64,000 bases of DNA from an uncultured Maribacter sp. (lineage in GTDB: Bacteria > Bacteroidota > Bacteroidia > Flavobacteriales > Flavobacteriaceae), in NCBI RefSeq assembly GCF_947500985.1, contig NZ_CANMTX010000001.1, forward strand, positions 186,001 to 250,000, in the 5' to 3' direction. A model generated the notes under the pieces. The model did no database searches and was not told the origin of the DNA. It saw only the letters and a list, made by a program, of their open reading frames with translations. Each line of letters opens with the position of its first letter. Positions within the stretch are counted from its first letter, which is position 1. The translations under genes were made by a program, and so were the position numbers. This document shows positions 34,527 to 43,183 of this stretch, in pieces.

Positions 34527-35310
34527 TTGTTTTCAATTTTGCTGCTAAAACATCTGGAGTAATATCATATAAACTATCATAAAAATTCATTTGAAAACTC
34601 CCTGGTCCTGCACTTTTTTCATTAGCCATATCTCCTGCAACACCCATAATTGCCATTGCCGCTGTAGCTGCCAAATGAGCATTTTCTTCCACACCTAAAC
34701 ATGCACCCACCATGGCAGTTGCCGTGCAGCCCATACCGGTAATTTTAGCCATAAGCGGACTCCCGTTTTCAATCTTACTAACGGTATCGCCAGTAATGAT
34801 ATAATCGGTTTCGCCACTAATGACAACCGTATTATTGAATTTCTTTGATAATAAGATAGCACCTTCAATAGCATCTTGCGTATCCATAGTACTATCTACA
34901 CCCTTGGTTGAATTGGTTAACTTTGCCAAAGCCATAATCTCTGATGCATTACCACGAATAACATTAGGCGTAGCAGCGTTGAGAATCATTTGGGCAACTT
35001 CTGTTCTATATGCAGATGCACCAACGCCAACTGGATCAAATACAAACGGAGTCTTTGTTACCTTTGCTTGCTCTGCAGCCATAAGCATACTTTCTACCCA
35101 TTTCTCGCTCAATGTGCCCATATTGATAACCAGAGACGAAGAAATAGTTACAATATCTGCAACTTCTTCTATAGCATGAGCCATAACAGGAGATGCCCCT
35201 ACAGCTAACAATGCATTGGCGGTGTTATTCATTACCACATAATTGGTAATGTTATGTACTAACGGGCCTTTAGTTTTTACTTGTTCTAATACGAATGCAA
35301 TACTGCTCAT
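34519..35310 (-). CDS. thiM: Hydroxyethylthiazole kinase
   Basis: This 263-residue ribokinase-like enzyme phosphorylates salvaged hydroxyethylthiazole. Recognisable parts are the N-terminal GPLVHNITNYVVMNNTAN, the FDPVGVGAS substrate/ATP segment, RGNASEIMAL, and the catalytic KITGMGCTATAMVGA with Cys. It is the first gene of the operon. I looked for the conserved THI-box segments (CTGAGA and ACCTGA-type) on the minus strand in the ~150 bases before the ATG and did not find them. That space is occupied by a dispersed-repeat copy, so a TPP riboswitch appears to be absent. Confidence 0.95.
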   Translation of the reverse strand: MSSIAFVLEQVKTKGPLVHNITNYVVMNNTANALLAVGASPVMAHAIEEVADIVTISSSLVINMGTLSEKWVESMLMAAEQAKVTKTPFVFDPVGVGASAYRTEVAQMILNAATPNVIRGNASEIMALAKLTNSTKGVDSTMDTQDAIEGAILLSKKFNNTVVISGETDYIITGDTVSKIENGSPLMAKITGMGCTATAMVGACLGVEENAHLAATAAMAIMGVAGDMANEKSAGPGSFQMNFYDSLYDITPDVLAAKLKTNA

Positions 35311-35329
35311 TATAATACTAGGTTTTAGA

Positions 35330-35430
35330 GTTTCTGTTTACTTACAAACGGAATCAACTAAGTTCGCTATTTTCATAAAAAAAGTAAAACAATATGGTGT
35401 TACTATTGTGATAAGTTATTAACGGAGAAT
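35330..35430. repeat. Dispersed repeat, divergent copy 3
   Basis: GAGTTTC, ACTAAGTTCG, ACAATATGGTGTTAC and AAGTTATTAACGGA appear in the same order as in copies 1 and 2, with more drift between. On the minus strand it starts about 34 bp after the alginate lyase stop and runs into the thiM leader. Together with copy 2 it brackets the thiamine operon. Confidence 0.4.
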
Positions 35431-35463
35431 ATTTGAGATGTTTATTTTTATTTTAATACAGAA

Positions 35464-36570
35464 TTAGTCATTTTTAGTAAAATACCCTTCATTTGATACA
35501 GCTGCATCGCTAACGCTTATACTGGCTGTTTTAAACCACACTTCGGCATAATTACCATCTGCATATTGCTTTTGAACATCGCCGCCATGGGTTTCTGCAC
35601 CTGAGCACCAATTCATATTAGTTTCTGGAGATTTACCATTTGTTTGGTTGTAAGTACCCAATTTAAAAAAACATCCTTCACCAGTATATGCCTCTTTGCG
35701 CTCAACACCATCTTGACCTATTGGGAAGAATAATTTCTTCGTTTGCTCTGGAATTTCAGCCTTTGTAGTGTATTCTGATTCTAACAGATTCTTAGTAAAT
35801 GTTTTAGTTTCATGTCCGTCACTCATAAACTTCAAACTCATGATGCCGTCTTTTACTACAACCTCATAACTGAATTCTTTGCCTAAAGCAATGCCATGTT
35901 CTGGCTCTGCAGGATAGGTATCTGCTGTTTCGCCAACCACAGAAAAGTCATTTCCCCAAACAGCATTAGAGTAGTCCCATCTGCCAGCATTATCATCACC
36001 AGCGGTATTAATTTCATAATGCCAAAAAACAGAACCTTTAGTGTGACCCGGAAATTTTTTGTAAAAGATTTTCAAGGGTTCATTTTCAAAGGCATCTGCA
36101 CTATGAATTTGACCAACTACCACAGCATGTGTTGCTGCAACACGTGCATCGCCCGTGGCAGAAACATTCATCACTTTTAACGTAGCGGTCAGTTTATCAT
36201 CTGCCGTTTCTGGATAAAACTTTTTAATCTGCGCTAGTTCTGTTCTTGTATTATTAGATGTACCGTGGGTATCACCACCATTAGGTGCTTTTAAAACCAC
36301 CCAATTCTCACCACCTTCGTTAACAGTGTAAAAGAAGTCTTTGTTTTCAAAATTATTGGCAATTCCTGCATTTGAACCATCACCCAATATCAACTTCCAA
36401 TTATCAAAAAACGGAATGACATCGCTGGCATAAACCGTTTTATCCATTTGTTCTTCGCTAGAACCGTTCTCCGTTGCTGAATCTGTTTTTTTATTGTCGT
36501 CCTTACAGCTATTAAATGACAGACCTAGAACTAATAAAGAAGCTACTAATGTGATTGTATTTTTATTCAT
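35464..36570 (-). CDS. Polysaccharide lyase family 7 alginate lyase, lipoprotein
   Basis: This 368-residue protein has a lipoprotein signal (GLSFNSCK, Cys ~22) and a short acidic linker, followed by a beta-jelly-roll PL7 domain. The three family motifs are visible: RTELAQ (~residue 110), VVVGQIH (~153, catalytic Gln and His) and FKLGTYNQ (~305, catalytic Tyr). In PL7, QIH rather than QVH is associated with guluronate-containing alginate. It is anchored to the cell surface or periplasm and would degrade brown-algal alginate, supporting a marine algal niche. No SusC/SusD pair or uptake gene adjoins it; the next gene is the thiamine operon. Confidence 0.9.
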   Translation of the reverse strand: MNKNTITLVASLLVLGLSFNSCKDDNKKTDSATENGSSEEQMDKTVYASDVIPFFDNWKLILGDGSNAGIANNFENKDFFYTVNEGGENWVVLKAPNGGDTHGTSNNTRTELAQIKKFYPETADDKLTATLKVMNVSATGDARVAATHAVVVGQIHSADAFENEPLKIFYKKFPGHTKGSVFWHYEINTAGDDNAGRWDYSNAVWGNDFSVVGETADTYPAEPEHGIALGKEFSYEVVVKDGIMSLKFMSDGHETKTFTKNLLESEYTTKAEIPEQTKKLFFPIGQDGVERKEAYTGEGCFFKLGTYNQTNGKSPETNMNWCSGAETHGGDVQKQYADGNYAEVWFKTASISVSDAAVSNEGYFTKND

Positions 36571-36687
36571 TTTTCTTATTATAAAGGGCGATAAGTTATG
36601 AATAGTTTTGTCGTCTTAACAGTTTTACCTTGAAAATTCCATCAAGGATATGGGAGATTTTGTATTTAATCGGAAAGTAAGATATGT

Positions 36688-37644
36688 TTAGTTTGCATTG
36701 CCCCAAACCATTGCAATTTTTCCTCTTGTACGCATTTGCTCAATAAAAGAGATGGCTTTAGGTATTCGGGTATACGGATATGTGTTTTCTAAATGCACTT
36801 TAATTTTACCATCCTTTACTAATGATGCTAAAGTATTCAGGTCATCTGTATTGGCTTGTTCCGTAAATTGGGTCAAAGGATATTTGCTAATTGCATTTTT
36901 CATTAAAACCGAGAACATATGCCCCAAGGTTGTAAAACCGACCATTACACCTCTTTTTCCCATTCTTTTATAATCTGAATGCGTGAGATTACCGTGGGTG
37001 TCTAATACAAGGTCATACCTAATATTATGATTTTGGATGCTAGTTTTGTCATAAGCAATGACTTTTTCTGCTCCTAAAGGTTTTACAAAGTCTATATTTT
37101 TACTTGAACAAACTCCAGTGACATTGGCACCGTAAGCTTTTGCTATTTGTACTGCAAAATGACCCACACCACCAGATGCTCCATTGATTAATACTGATTC
37201 TCCAGCCTTTATTTTTCCATATGTAACTAACGCTTGATAAGCTGTGAGTCCCGCAACAGGAACACTTGCCATAATAGGGAAATCTACATTTTCAGGCATT
37301 TTGGCACATAGCTTTGTTTGTACACAAGCATACTCCGCAAATGCACCGCCGCCCAATATCTCTCCAAATACGCGATTGCCAACTTTAAAATCTTTTACTC
37401 CCTTGCCAATCTCTTCAACGATACCTGCAAAATCCGATCCCAATATTGCTTCCTTGGGTTTGAAAAATCCGAAAGAAAAACGAGCAAAAAAAGGTTTGCC
37501 ACGAAGGATATGCCAGTCAGCAGGATTAGCGGAGTTCGCCATTACTTTCACCAAAATATGATTGTCTTTTACAGTAGGTATCTCAACTTCTTCTAGTTGA
37601 AGTACTTCTGGACCACCATATTTTCTTTTAGTAAAGGCTTTCAT
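36688..37644 (-). CDS. Medium-chain NAD(P)-dependent quinone oxidoreductase-like alcohol dehydrogenase
   Basis: This 318-residue enzyme of the zinc-independent quinone-oxidoreductase branch has an N-terminal GroES-like domain (GPEVLQLEEVEIP, GSDFAGIVEEIGKGV) and the nucleotide-binding INGASGGVGHFAVQIAKAYGA (~residue 150). The structural and catalytic zinc Cys clusters are missing. It likely reduces alkenals or quinones. It follows the nitrilase gene by 30 bp on the same strand, so co-expression is likely. Confidence 0.85.
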   Translation of the reverse strand: MKAFTKRKYGGPEVLQLEEVEIPTVKDNHILVKVMANSANPADWHILRGKPFFARFSFGFFKPKEAILGSDFAGIVEEIGKGVKDFKVGNRVFGEILGGGAFAEYACVQTKLCAKMPENVDFPIMASVPVAGLTAYQALVTYGKIKAGESVLINGASGGVGHFAVQIAKAYGANVTGVCSSKNIDFVKPLGAEKVIAYDKTSIQNHNIRYDLVLDTHGNLTHSDYKRMGKRGVMVGFTTLGHMFSVLMKNAISKYPLTQFTEQANTDDLNTLASLVKDGKIKVHLENTYPYTRIPKAISFIEQMRTRGKIAMVWGNAN

Positions 37645-37674
37645 TTTATGCAGTAATCAATATAATTATGAGGT

Positions 37675-38598
37675 CTATTTTTCAATTTTCATATCTGGCT
37701 GATTGACGGCATTGAATACAAAAATATCGTTACGAGAATAATGCCCAATGACATCAAAATCTAACTTTGCATGTACTATTTCATCTAAATCTATTTCTGC
37801 AATTAAAGCTCCTGCTTCATCAAATAATGGTCCTGCAATAACTTTACCCAATGGAGAAACAATAACACTGCCGCCACGACAAAGATTTTCTGGTTCATTT
37901 TCTACCAAATGCTGATATTTTTCTGGATACATAGATTTGGTATAATACTGATTGCAACCCAATACAAAGCATCTGCCTTCTAAAGCAATATGTTTCATGG
38001 TGGATGTCCATTCATCTCTTGAGTCCGCTGTTGGTGCGATATAGATTTCTACACCTTGTTTGTACATCGACATTCTCGCTAGTGGCATATAATTTTCCCA
38101 ACAAATGAGTCCGCCCAGTTTACCTATTTTGGTATCAAAACTCACCAAGGATTTCCCATCATCTTCACTCCAAATTATACGTTCGCTACCTGTGGGTTTT
38201 ATTTTTCGGTGAACGCCTAAAAATCCGTCAGTAGGGGAGATGTACAGCATAGAACAATATAGGCTTCCATTGTTGGACTGTTTTTCGGTGATACCAATAA
38301 CCAAATAAACTTTCTCTGTTTTAGCAATTTTCACTAGTCTTTGCAGCTCTTGACCTTCTAGGTCTAGACTATTTTTATGATATTCTGAATAGAGTTTTCT
38401 GCCTTCATCTGTTCTACTGCCAACTACTGCGCCAAAGGAAAACCCTCTTGGATAACCAGGAATAAAGGATTCTGGAAATACAATTAATTCGCAACCTTGC
38501 TTGGCATGGGTTTTTACAAGGTTTTCTATTTTATCGATGGTTTTTTCTATGTCAAAAAAAACGGGACTATCTTGAATAAGGCAGACTTTTACTTTCAT
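37675..38598 (-). CDS. Nitrilase-branch carbon-nitrogen hydrolase
   Basis: This 307-residue cytoplasmic enzyme has the catalytic triad visible: Glu in IVFPESFIPGYPRG (~43), Lys in HRKIKPTGSERIIW (~130) and the nucleophile Cys in GGLICWENYMPLAR (~162). The CWEN context and the PRG segment place it with true nitrilases and cyanide-degrading relatives, not amidases. It would hydrolyse nitriles to carboxylic acids and ammonia. It is preceded by a D-lactate dehydrogenase-like gene and followed by an oxidoreductase on the same strand. The substrate is unknown. Confidence 0.88.
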   Translation of the reverse strand: MKVKVCLIQDSPVFFDIEKTIDKIENLVKTHAKQGCELIVFPESFIPGYPRGFSFGAVVGSRTDEGRKLYSEYHKNSLDLEGQELQRLVKIAKTEKVYLVIGITEKQSNNGSLYCSMLYISPTDGFLGVHRKIKPTGSERIIWSEDDGKSLVSFDTKIGKLGGLICWENYMPLARMSMYKQGVEIYIAPTADSRDEWTSTMKHIALEGRCFVLGCNQYYTKSMYPEKYQHLVENEPENLCRGGSVIVSPLGKVIAGPLFDEAGALIAEIDLDEIVHAKLDFDVIGHYSRNDIFVFNAVNQPDMKIEK

Positions 38599-38654
38599 GT
38601 ATAGGTTATATATTCATAGTAAGTTAATAATTATAGATAACGTTAGAAGTTTAA

Positions 38655-39644
38655 TTATATCACTTCATTCTTCAGCTCTAATTTATTTACAAATGATTTA
38701 ATATTCTCTAAGGTAATAGTAGTTATTTGATCCATAGCTTCCTTTGTAAAATATGCTTGATGAGAGGTAATAAGTACATTAGGGAAACTTAACAGTCTTA
38801 ACAACATATCATCCTCAATAATAACCTCAGAATGGTCTTCGAAGAAAAGATTTTCTTCCTGCTCATAAACATCAATACCTAAATACCCAATTTTCTTATT
38901 CTTGAGTCCCTCAATGGCGTCTTCGGTTTTTATCAAGGCACCACGGCTGGTATTAATAATCATTACTCCGTCTTTCATTGATGCTATAGAGGCTTTGTTA
39001 ACAATATGTTTGGTATGCTTGTTCAGCGGGCAATGAAGTGATAAAATATCCGACTGTTCAAGTACCTTTTCTAATGACATATATTCTACATCTAGCGCTA
39101 CTAAATTCTCGTTTTCAGCTATATCATAAGCTATTAGTTTACAACCGAATCCTTTCATAATTTTACAGAATGTTTCCCCAATTTTTCCTGTACCAATAAC
39201 GCCAATAGTTTTGTTATTTAAATTGAAACCCATAAGGTTTTTAAGCGAAAAATTACCTTCTCGTACACGGTTGTAAGCCTTATGTGTTTTACGATTGAGC
39301 GTTAGAATTAACGCTAAGGCATGTTCGGCAACCGCTTCTGGAGAATATGCAGGAACTCTAACCACTTTTATATTCTTTTTTTTTGCAGCATCTAAGTCTA
39401 CATTATTATAACCGGCACAACGTAACGCAATTAGTTGAATTCCATTTTTGGATAGTATTTTTATAGTATTATCATCTACAATATCATTTACAAAAACGCA
39501 GACCGCATCACAATCAGCAGCTAATTTGGCAGTATTAGGATTTAAGGCTGTTTCATAAAAAGAAAAAGAATAGTTATACTCCTTATTGTATTTTTCAAAA
39601 TATTCTTGATCGTAAGTTTTGGTACTAAAAACAGCTATTCTCAT
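38655..39644 (-). CDS. D-lactate dehydrogenase-like 2-hydroxyacid dehydrogenase
   Basis: This 329-residue NAD-dependent dehydrogenase has the Rossmann motif GVIGTGKIGETF (~residue 148), the catalytic Arg in MIINTSRGALI, the Glu in DVYEQEENLFFED and the His in ITSHQAYFTKEA. The sequence DHS..I..D..L and overall length fit fermentative D-lactate dehydrogenases (LdhA type), which reduce pyruvate to D-lactate. The gene opens a possible minus-strand operon with the nitrilase and quinone oxidoreductase (56-bp gap). Confidence 0.9.
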   Translation of the reverse strand: MRIAVFSTKTYDQEYFEKYNKEYNYSFSFYETALNPNTAKLAADCDAVCVFVNDIVDDNTIKILSKNGIQLIALRCAGYNNVDLDAAKKKNIKVVRVPAYSPEAVAEHALALILTLNRKTHKAYNRVREGNFSLKNLMGFNLNNKTIGVIGTGKIGETFCKIMKGFGCKLIAYDIAENENLVALDVEYMSLEKVLEQSDILSLHCPLNKHTKHIVNKASIASMKDGVMIINTSRGALIKTEDAIEGLKNKKIGYLGIDVYEQEENLFFEDHSEVIIEDDMLLRLLSFPNVLITSHQAYFTKEAMDQITTITLENIKSFVNKLELKNEVI

Positions 39645-39734
39645 TATTGGTTATTTAAGGATGAAATATAATTTGAAGATAAATATAACCTTGTAAAGAA
39701 CATATTCAATTTTAAATAATGTGTTAAATATAAT

Positions 39735-39771
39735 AACCACAAAATGCCTTTTTTAAAGGCATTTTGTGGTT
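39735..39771. terminator. Strong hairpin after the catalase-ankyrin operon
   Basis: AACCACAAAATGCCTTT (39735-39751) pairs perfectly with AAAGGCATTTTGTGGTT (39755-39771), a 17-bp stem with a 3-nt loop. It lies 20 bp after the ankyrin gene stop on the minus strand. No long T-run follows, but position and strength favour a terminator. Confidence 0.65.
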
Positions 39772-39790
39772 TAATAAGACGATATGTAAT

Positions 39791-40303
39791 TTATTTTAAA
39801 AGTGCAATTACCTCGGTATTACCTTGCATCTGTGCGTGTTTTAATGCTGTGTTACCTCTATTATCTATTATAGATGCATCTGCTTTGTTTTTAAGCAGGT
39901 AATCAGCTATTTCAGTATGACCAAAAGTACTTGCATAAATAAGTGCTGTAGCATCATTGTAGTTTTGTAGGTTTACTTCTGACCCATGATCAATAAGCAT
40001 TTTAGCGATTTCAAAATTTCCTTTAAAACAAACCCCCATTAAAGCTGTATTACCCGATGCATCTTGTGCATTTACGTTACTCCCTTTTTCTAATAAGTAT
40101 GCGACAACCTCTTTTTGATTATTATAAGCTGAAAGAATTAAAGGGGTAAATCCTTTATTGTCAACCGCGTTTATAGCATCTTTATTTAAGTCATATATTT
40201 TTTCAAGAGAATCGATATCTCCACTACGTGATACTTCAAAAATATCTTGAGCGCTACTTGTAATTGTACTGATCATAATTAATAGTATTAGTATATTTTT
40301 CAT
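39791..40303 (-). CDS. Secreted ankyrin-repeat protein of the catalase locus
   Basis: This 170-residue protein has a signal peptide (MKNILILLIMISTITSSAQD). About four ankyrin repeats follow (DNKGFTPLILSAYNNQKEVVAYLLEKG, QDASGNTALMGVC, NYNDATALIYASTFG, DNRGNTALKHAQMQG). It follows the catalase gene by 63 bp on the same strand and ends before a strong hairpin. In Pseudomonas the periplasmic AnkB protein is encoded beside katB and supports catalase activity; the same pairing and export signals here suggest the same role (established for that case, inferred here). Confidence 0.88.
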   Translation of the reverse strand: MKNILILLIMISTITSSAQDIFEVSRSGDIDSLEKIYDLNKDAINAVDNKGFTPLILSAYNNQKEVVAYLLEKGSNVNAQDASGNTALMGVCFKGNFEIAKMLIDHGSEVNLQNYNDATALIYASTFGHTEIADYLLKNKADASIIDNRGNTALKHAQMQGNTEVIALLK

Positions 40304-40366
40304 AATTTTTAAATATTAAAGAAGGGATGCTACTAAGCATCCCCTTAGTTAATTGTTACTTATATT

Positions 40367-41887
40367 CTAGTGCATAAAATCTTTTTGAGAAAAGCCTAGT
40401 TCTTTTGCTATTCTCATACCAAAATCGCTATCTGCTTGATAGAAATAACCTATCATTTTCATTTGAATGTTTCTATCTGTAACCTGACCTAAATCACCCT
40501 TCAAATTTTTAATTAAATTGTCCTGCTCATGTTTTGATAATGATCTGTAGAAATCACCTGCTTGTGCAAAATCATTAGTCTTTGTGATTTTCTTTTGAGT
40601 AATGGTCACATTTGATAAGGTAGTTTCTGACTGTTTATATTTAGGGTTTTCTTTTAATGTAGCCTTAGAACTTGGCTGATAATTAACATCGGGATTTTCA
40701 AATCGTTTATTACCGGCACTGTTCCAACTATCAGAATTATAATTCTTTGGATCTTCTAATGGTTTGTTTATCTCCAATTGCAAGAAATTAGGACCTAAAC
40801 GATGTCTTTGTGTATCAAAATAAGAGAATAATCTACCTTGTAATAACTTGTCTTCTGATGGTTCTACACCCGGAATCAATGCACCAGGAGAAAAGGCTAT
40901 ACTTTCTACTTGTTCAAAATAATTTATAGGGTTCTGATTTAAAGTCATAGTACCAATCTTTATTTTCTCAATCTTATCCTCTGGCCAATCTTTGGTAGCA
41001 TCTAAAGGCCAAAAATCAAAAGAATGTAAATCTTCTGGTTTAATCAATTGAACATAAAGGTCCCATTGCGGAAAATTCTTATCATCAATATCTTTTCTTA
41101 AGCTTACCGTAGCATGTTGCCAATCTTTACCTTGTTGCGCTGCAGCTTCTTCTACGTTAAAGTTTTTTTCACCCTGTTTAGATACCCAAGCATATTTTAC
41201 ATAGGTTACTTTTCCTTCACTATTGATCCATTTATAACCATGAACACTACTACCGTTCATAAATTGATATCCTTTAGGAATACCTAAATCAGTATATAAC
41301 CTAGTAAGCATATGTGTAGCTTCGGGTACATGTGAAAAGAAATCGAAAAATCTGTTAGGATCTTGCTTGTTGGTTTCTGGAGATGGTTTTAAGGAATGTA
41401 CCATGTCAGGAAATTTGATAGCATCTCTAATAAAGAAAATTGGTAAATTGTTACCTACAATATCATAGTTTCCTTGTTCGGTGTAGAATTTAACAGCAAA
41501 ACCACGTGGGTCTCTTGCTGTTTCTGGAGATCCTTTGCCATGTATAACTGTAGAAAAACGTGCTGCTAATTCTGTCTTTTTACCTACATTGGAAAAAGGA
41601 ACTGCTTTAGTGAAAGCTGACATATTTTTTGTCGCTTCAAAATATCCTGAAGCTCCCGCACCTCTTGGATGAACTACTCTTTCTGGAATTCTTTCCCTAT
41701 CAAAAGCAGCTAATTTTTCAACTAAATAGATGTCTTCTAATAAAACCGGACCGTATTCGCCTACAGTTTTTGAGTTTTGATTATCACCAACAGGTACACC
41801 ACCATTAGTGGTAATAGTTTCGTTGGTTTGGGAAAAACCCATTATACCAATTGAAAGCACGATAAGTGATGCTAATTTCTTTTTCAT
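40367..41887 (-). CDS. Exported monofunctional heme catalase
   Basis: From ATG 41887 this is 506 residues. An upstream in-frame start at 41920 would bury the signal peptide, so it is rejected. The N-terminus MKKKLASLIVLSIGIMGFSQ is a signal peptide, so the enzyme is periplasmic. Catalase landmarks are complete: active-site His in RVVHPRGAGASGYFE, Asn in GNNLPIFFIRDA, and the proximal heme Tyr in RLFSYFDTQRHRLGPN. It decomposes hydrogen peroxide. It is divergent from oxyR across 108 bp and is followed by the ankyrin gene, so it should be peroxide-induced. The size fits small-subunit catalases. Confidence 0.95.
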   Translation of the reverse strand: MKKKLASLIVLSIGIMGFSQTNETITTNGGVPVGDNQNSKTVGEYGPVLLEDIYLVEKLAAFDRERIPERVVHPRGAGASGYFEATKNMSAFTKAVPFSNVGKKTELAARFSTVIHGKGSPETARDPRGFAVKFYTEQGNYDIVGNNLPIFFIRDAIKFPDMVHSLKPSPETNKQDPNRFFDFFSHVPEATHMLTRLYTDLGIPKGYQFMNGSSVHGYKWINSEGKVTYVKYAWVSKQGEKNFNVEEAAAQQGKDWQHATVSLRKDIDDKNFPQWDLYVQLIKPEDLHSFDFWPLDATKDWPEDKIEKIKIGTMTLNQNPINYFEQVESIAFSPGALIPGVEPSEDKLLQGRLFSYFDTQRHRLGPNFLQLEINKPLEDPKNYNSDSWNSAGNKRFENPDVNYQPSSKATLKENPKYKQSETTLSNVTITQKKITKTNDFAQAGDFYRSLSKHEQDNLIKNLKGDLGQVTDRNIQMKMIGYFYQADSDFGMRIAKELGFSQKDFMH

Positions 41888-41995
41888 TTTATATAGATTT
41901 AATTTATAAGGTTGCTGCAAAATTCAATTACATACCCGTATCAATCAAATTAATACTCTATATACTTGTATTGGTAAAATTAATATGTACCATAA
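41888..41995. promoter_or_regulatory. Divergent catalase-oxyR control region
   Basis: This 108-bp gap holds both promoters. TATCAATCAAATTAATA (near 41939-41955) is repeated directly as TATTGGTAAAATTAATA (near 41968-41984), and ATAC/GTAT form a dyad between them. OxyR binds extended dyads with ATAG/CTAT half-sites, so this is the likely operator area. The exact site is not resolved. Confidence 0.55.
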
Positions 41996-42919
41996 ATGAC
42001 CATACAACAATTAGAATATGTAATTGCCTTAGATACTTATAGACACTTTGTTACGGCTGCAGAAAAGTGTTTTGTAACACAACCTACAATTACCATTCAA
42101 GTAAAAAAATTAGAGGATGAAATAGGATTTTTAATATTTGACAAAAGTAAATCGCCTTTTAAACCATCTGATTTAGGGGAAGTTTTTATTTTAAAAGCCA
42201 AAGTAATTCTACATGAAGTAAAGGAATTGAAAAATATGGTAAATGTAGAACTTGACAATCTAGAAGGGGAATACAGAATGGCCGTTATACCTACAATTTC
42301 ATCTTATTTGATTCCTTTGATTTCAGGCAGTTTCTCCAAGAAATACCCCAATACCATTTTGAAAATTCAGGAAATGGAGAGCGATCAAATTATTATGGCA
42401 TTGCAAAAAAAGGAAATAGACTTAGGTATTCTGGTGACACCATTAAATGAACCTTTTATTCGAGAAATAAAATTATATAACGAACCATTCATTTTCTACG
42501 GGCAAGAAGATAGTTTTGAAAAGGAGAAGAATTCTATAAGTGCTGCCGAGATAGAAAAACTTGATAATATTTGGCTTTTAGAAAATGGACATTGCTTTAG
42601 AAAACAAGTACTGAATATTTGCGGGAATACCGATAATAATAAGAATATTCAATTTCAAAGTGGATCTATTGAAGCCCTTAAAAGAATGGTAGATAATTAT
42701 GGTGGATACACTCTGGTGCCAGAAATGGCCATAAACAATACTGACAAAGGCAGTATACTTCATTTTAACGAACCTAAGCCTATACGCGAAGTTAGTTTGG
42801 TAACCCACCACACATTTTCTAAAGATGTTTTAATTGATGCCTTACGTTTAGAAATATTAGATAAAACTCCAAAAGAATTTGAGAAAAATGAGCGATTTAT
42901 TAAAATTAATTGGAGGTAG
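41996..42919 (+). CDS. oxyR: Hydrogen peroxide-sensing LysR regulator OxyR
   Basis: This 307-residue LysR-type regulator has an N-terminal winged helix (HFVTAAEKCFVTQPTITIQVKKLE) and a periplasmic-binding-like sensor domain. The redox centre is diagnostic: GHCFRKQVLNIC places two Cys nine positions apart, as Cys199 and Cys208 do in E. coli OxyR (GHCLRDQAMGFC). Peroxide would form the disulfide and switch DNA binding. It is divergent from the catalase-ankyrin operon, its expected target, and probably autoregulates from the shared intergenic region. Confidence 0.93.
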   Translation: MTIQQLEYVIALDTYRHFVTAAEKCFVTQPTITIQVKKLEDEIGFLIFDKSKSPFKPSDLGEVFILKAKVILHEVKELKNMVNVELDNLEGEYRMAVIPTISSYLIPLISGSFSKKYPNTILKIQEMESDQIIMALQKKEIDLGILVTPLNEPFIREIKLYNEPFIFYGQEDSFEKEKNSISAAEIEKLDNIWLLENGHCFRKQVLNICGNTDNNKNIQFQSGSIEALKRMVDNYGGYTLVPEMAINNTDKGSILHFNEPKPIREVSLVTHHTFSKDVLIDALRLEILDKTPKEFEKNERFIKINWR

Positions 42920-43098
42920 TTCTTTATTGTTATTTAACCTGGTTCCTTTGAAGCATTTGGTTTTTTAAGATGAGACAAAGATGGTCTATAAGTTTGTTAA
43001 TCCATAACGTAACAATTGATATACAGCAAAATATAAATCCTATCTGACTACATAGGGTTGTGGTATGCATTTTAAGTATTCGTGTGAATAACTCATTA

Positions 43099-43125
43099 AC
43101 ACTAAAGACACCATATCTTTAGTGT
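43099..43125. other. Perfect 10-bp inverted repeat downstream of oxyR
   Basis: ACACTAAAGA (43099-43108) and TCTTTAGTGT (43116-43125) are a perfect dyad with a 7-nt loop in the 264-bp gap between the convergent oxyR and DUF2911 genes. There is no T-run. It may be a weak terminator. Confidence 0.45.
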
Positions 43126-43183
43126 GGTCAGGACCTTGAAACGATATGTTAGGTATTTCTTTCAAACTAAAGAATGAATATCT

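Noticed and set aside
35311-35463. TPP riboswitch before thiM
   Set aside because: The THI-box segments were not found on the minus strand; a covariance search would be needed to exclude a divergent form.
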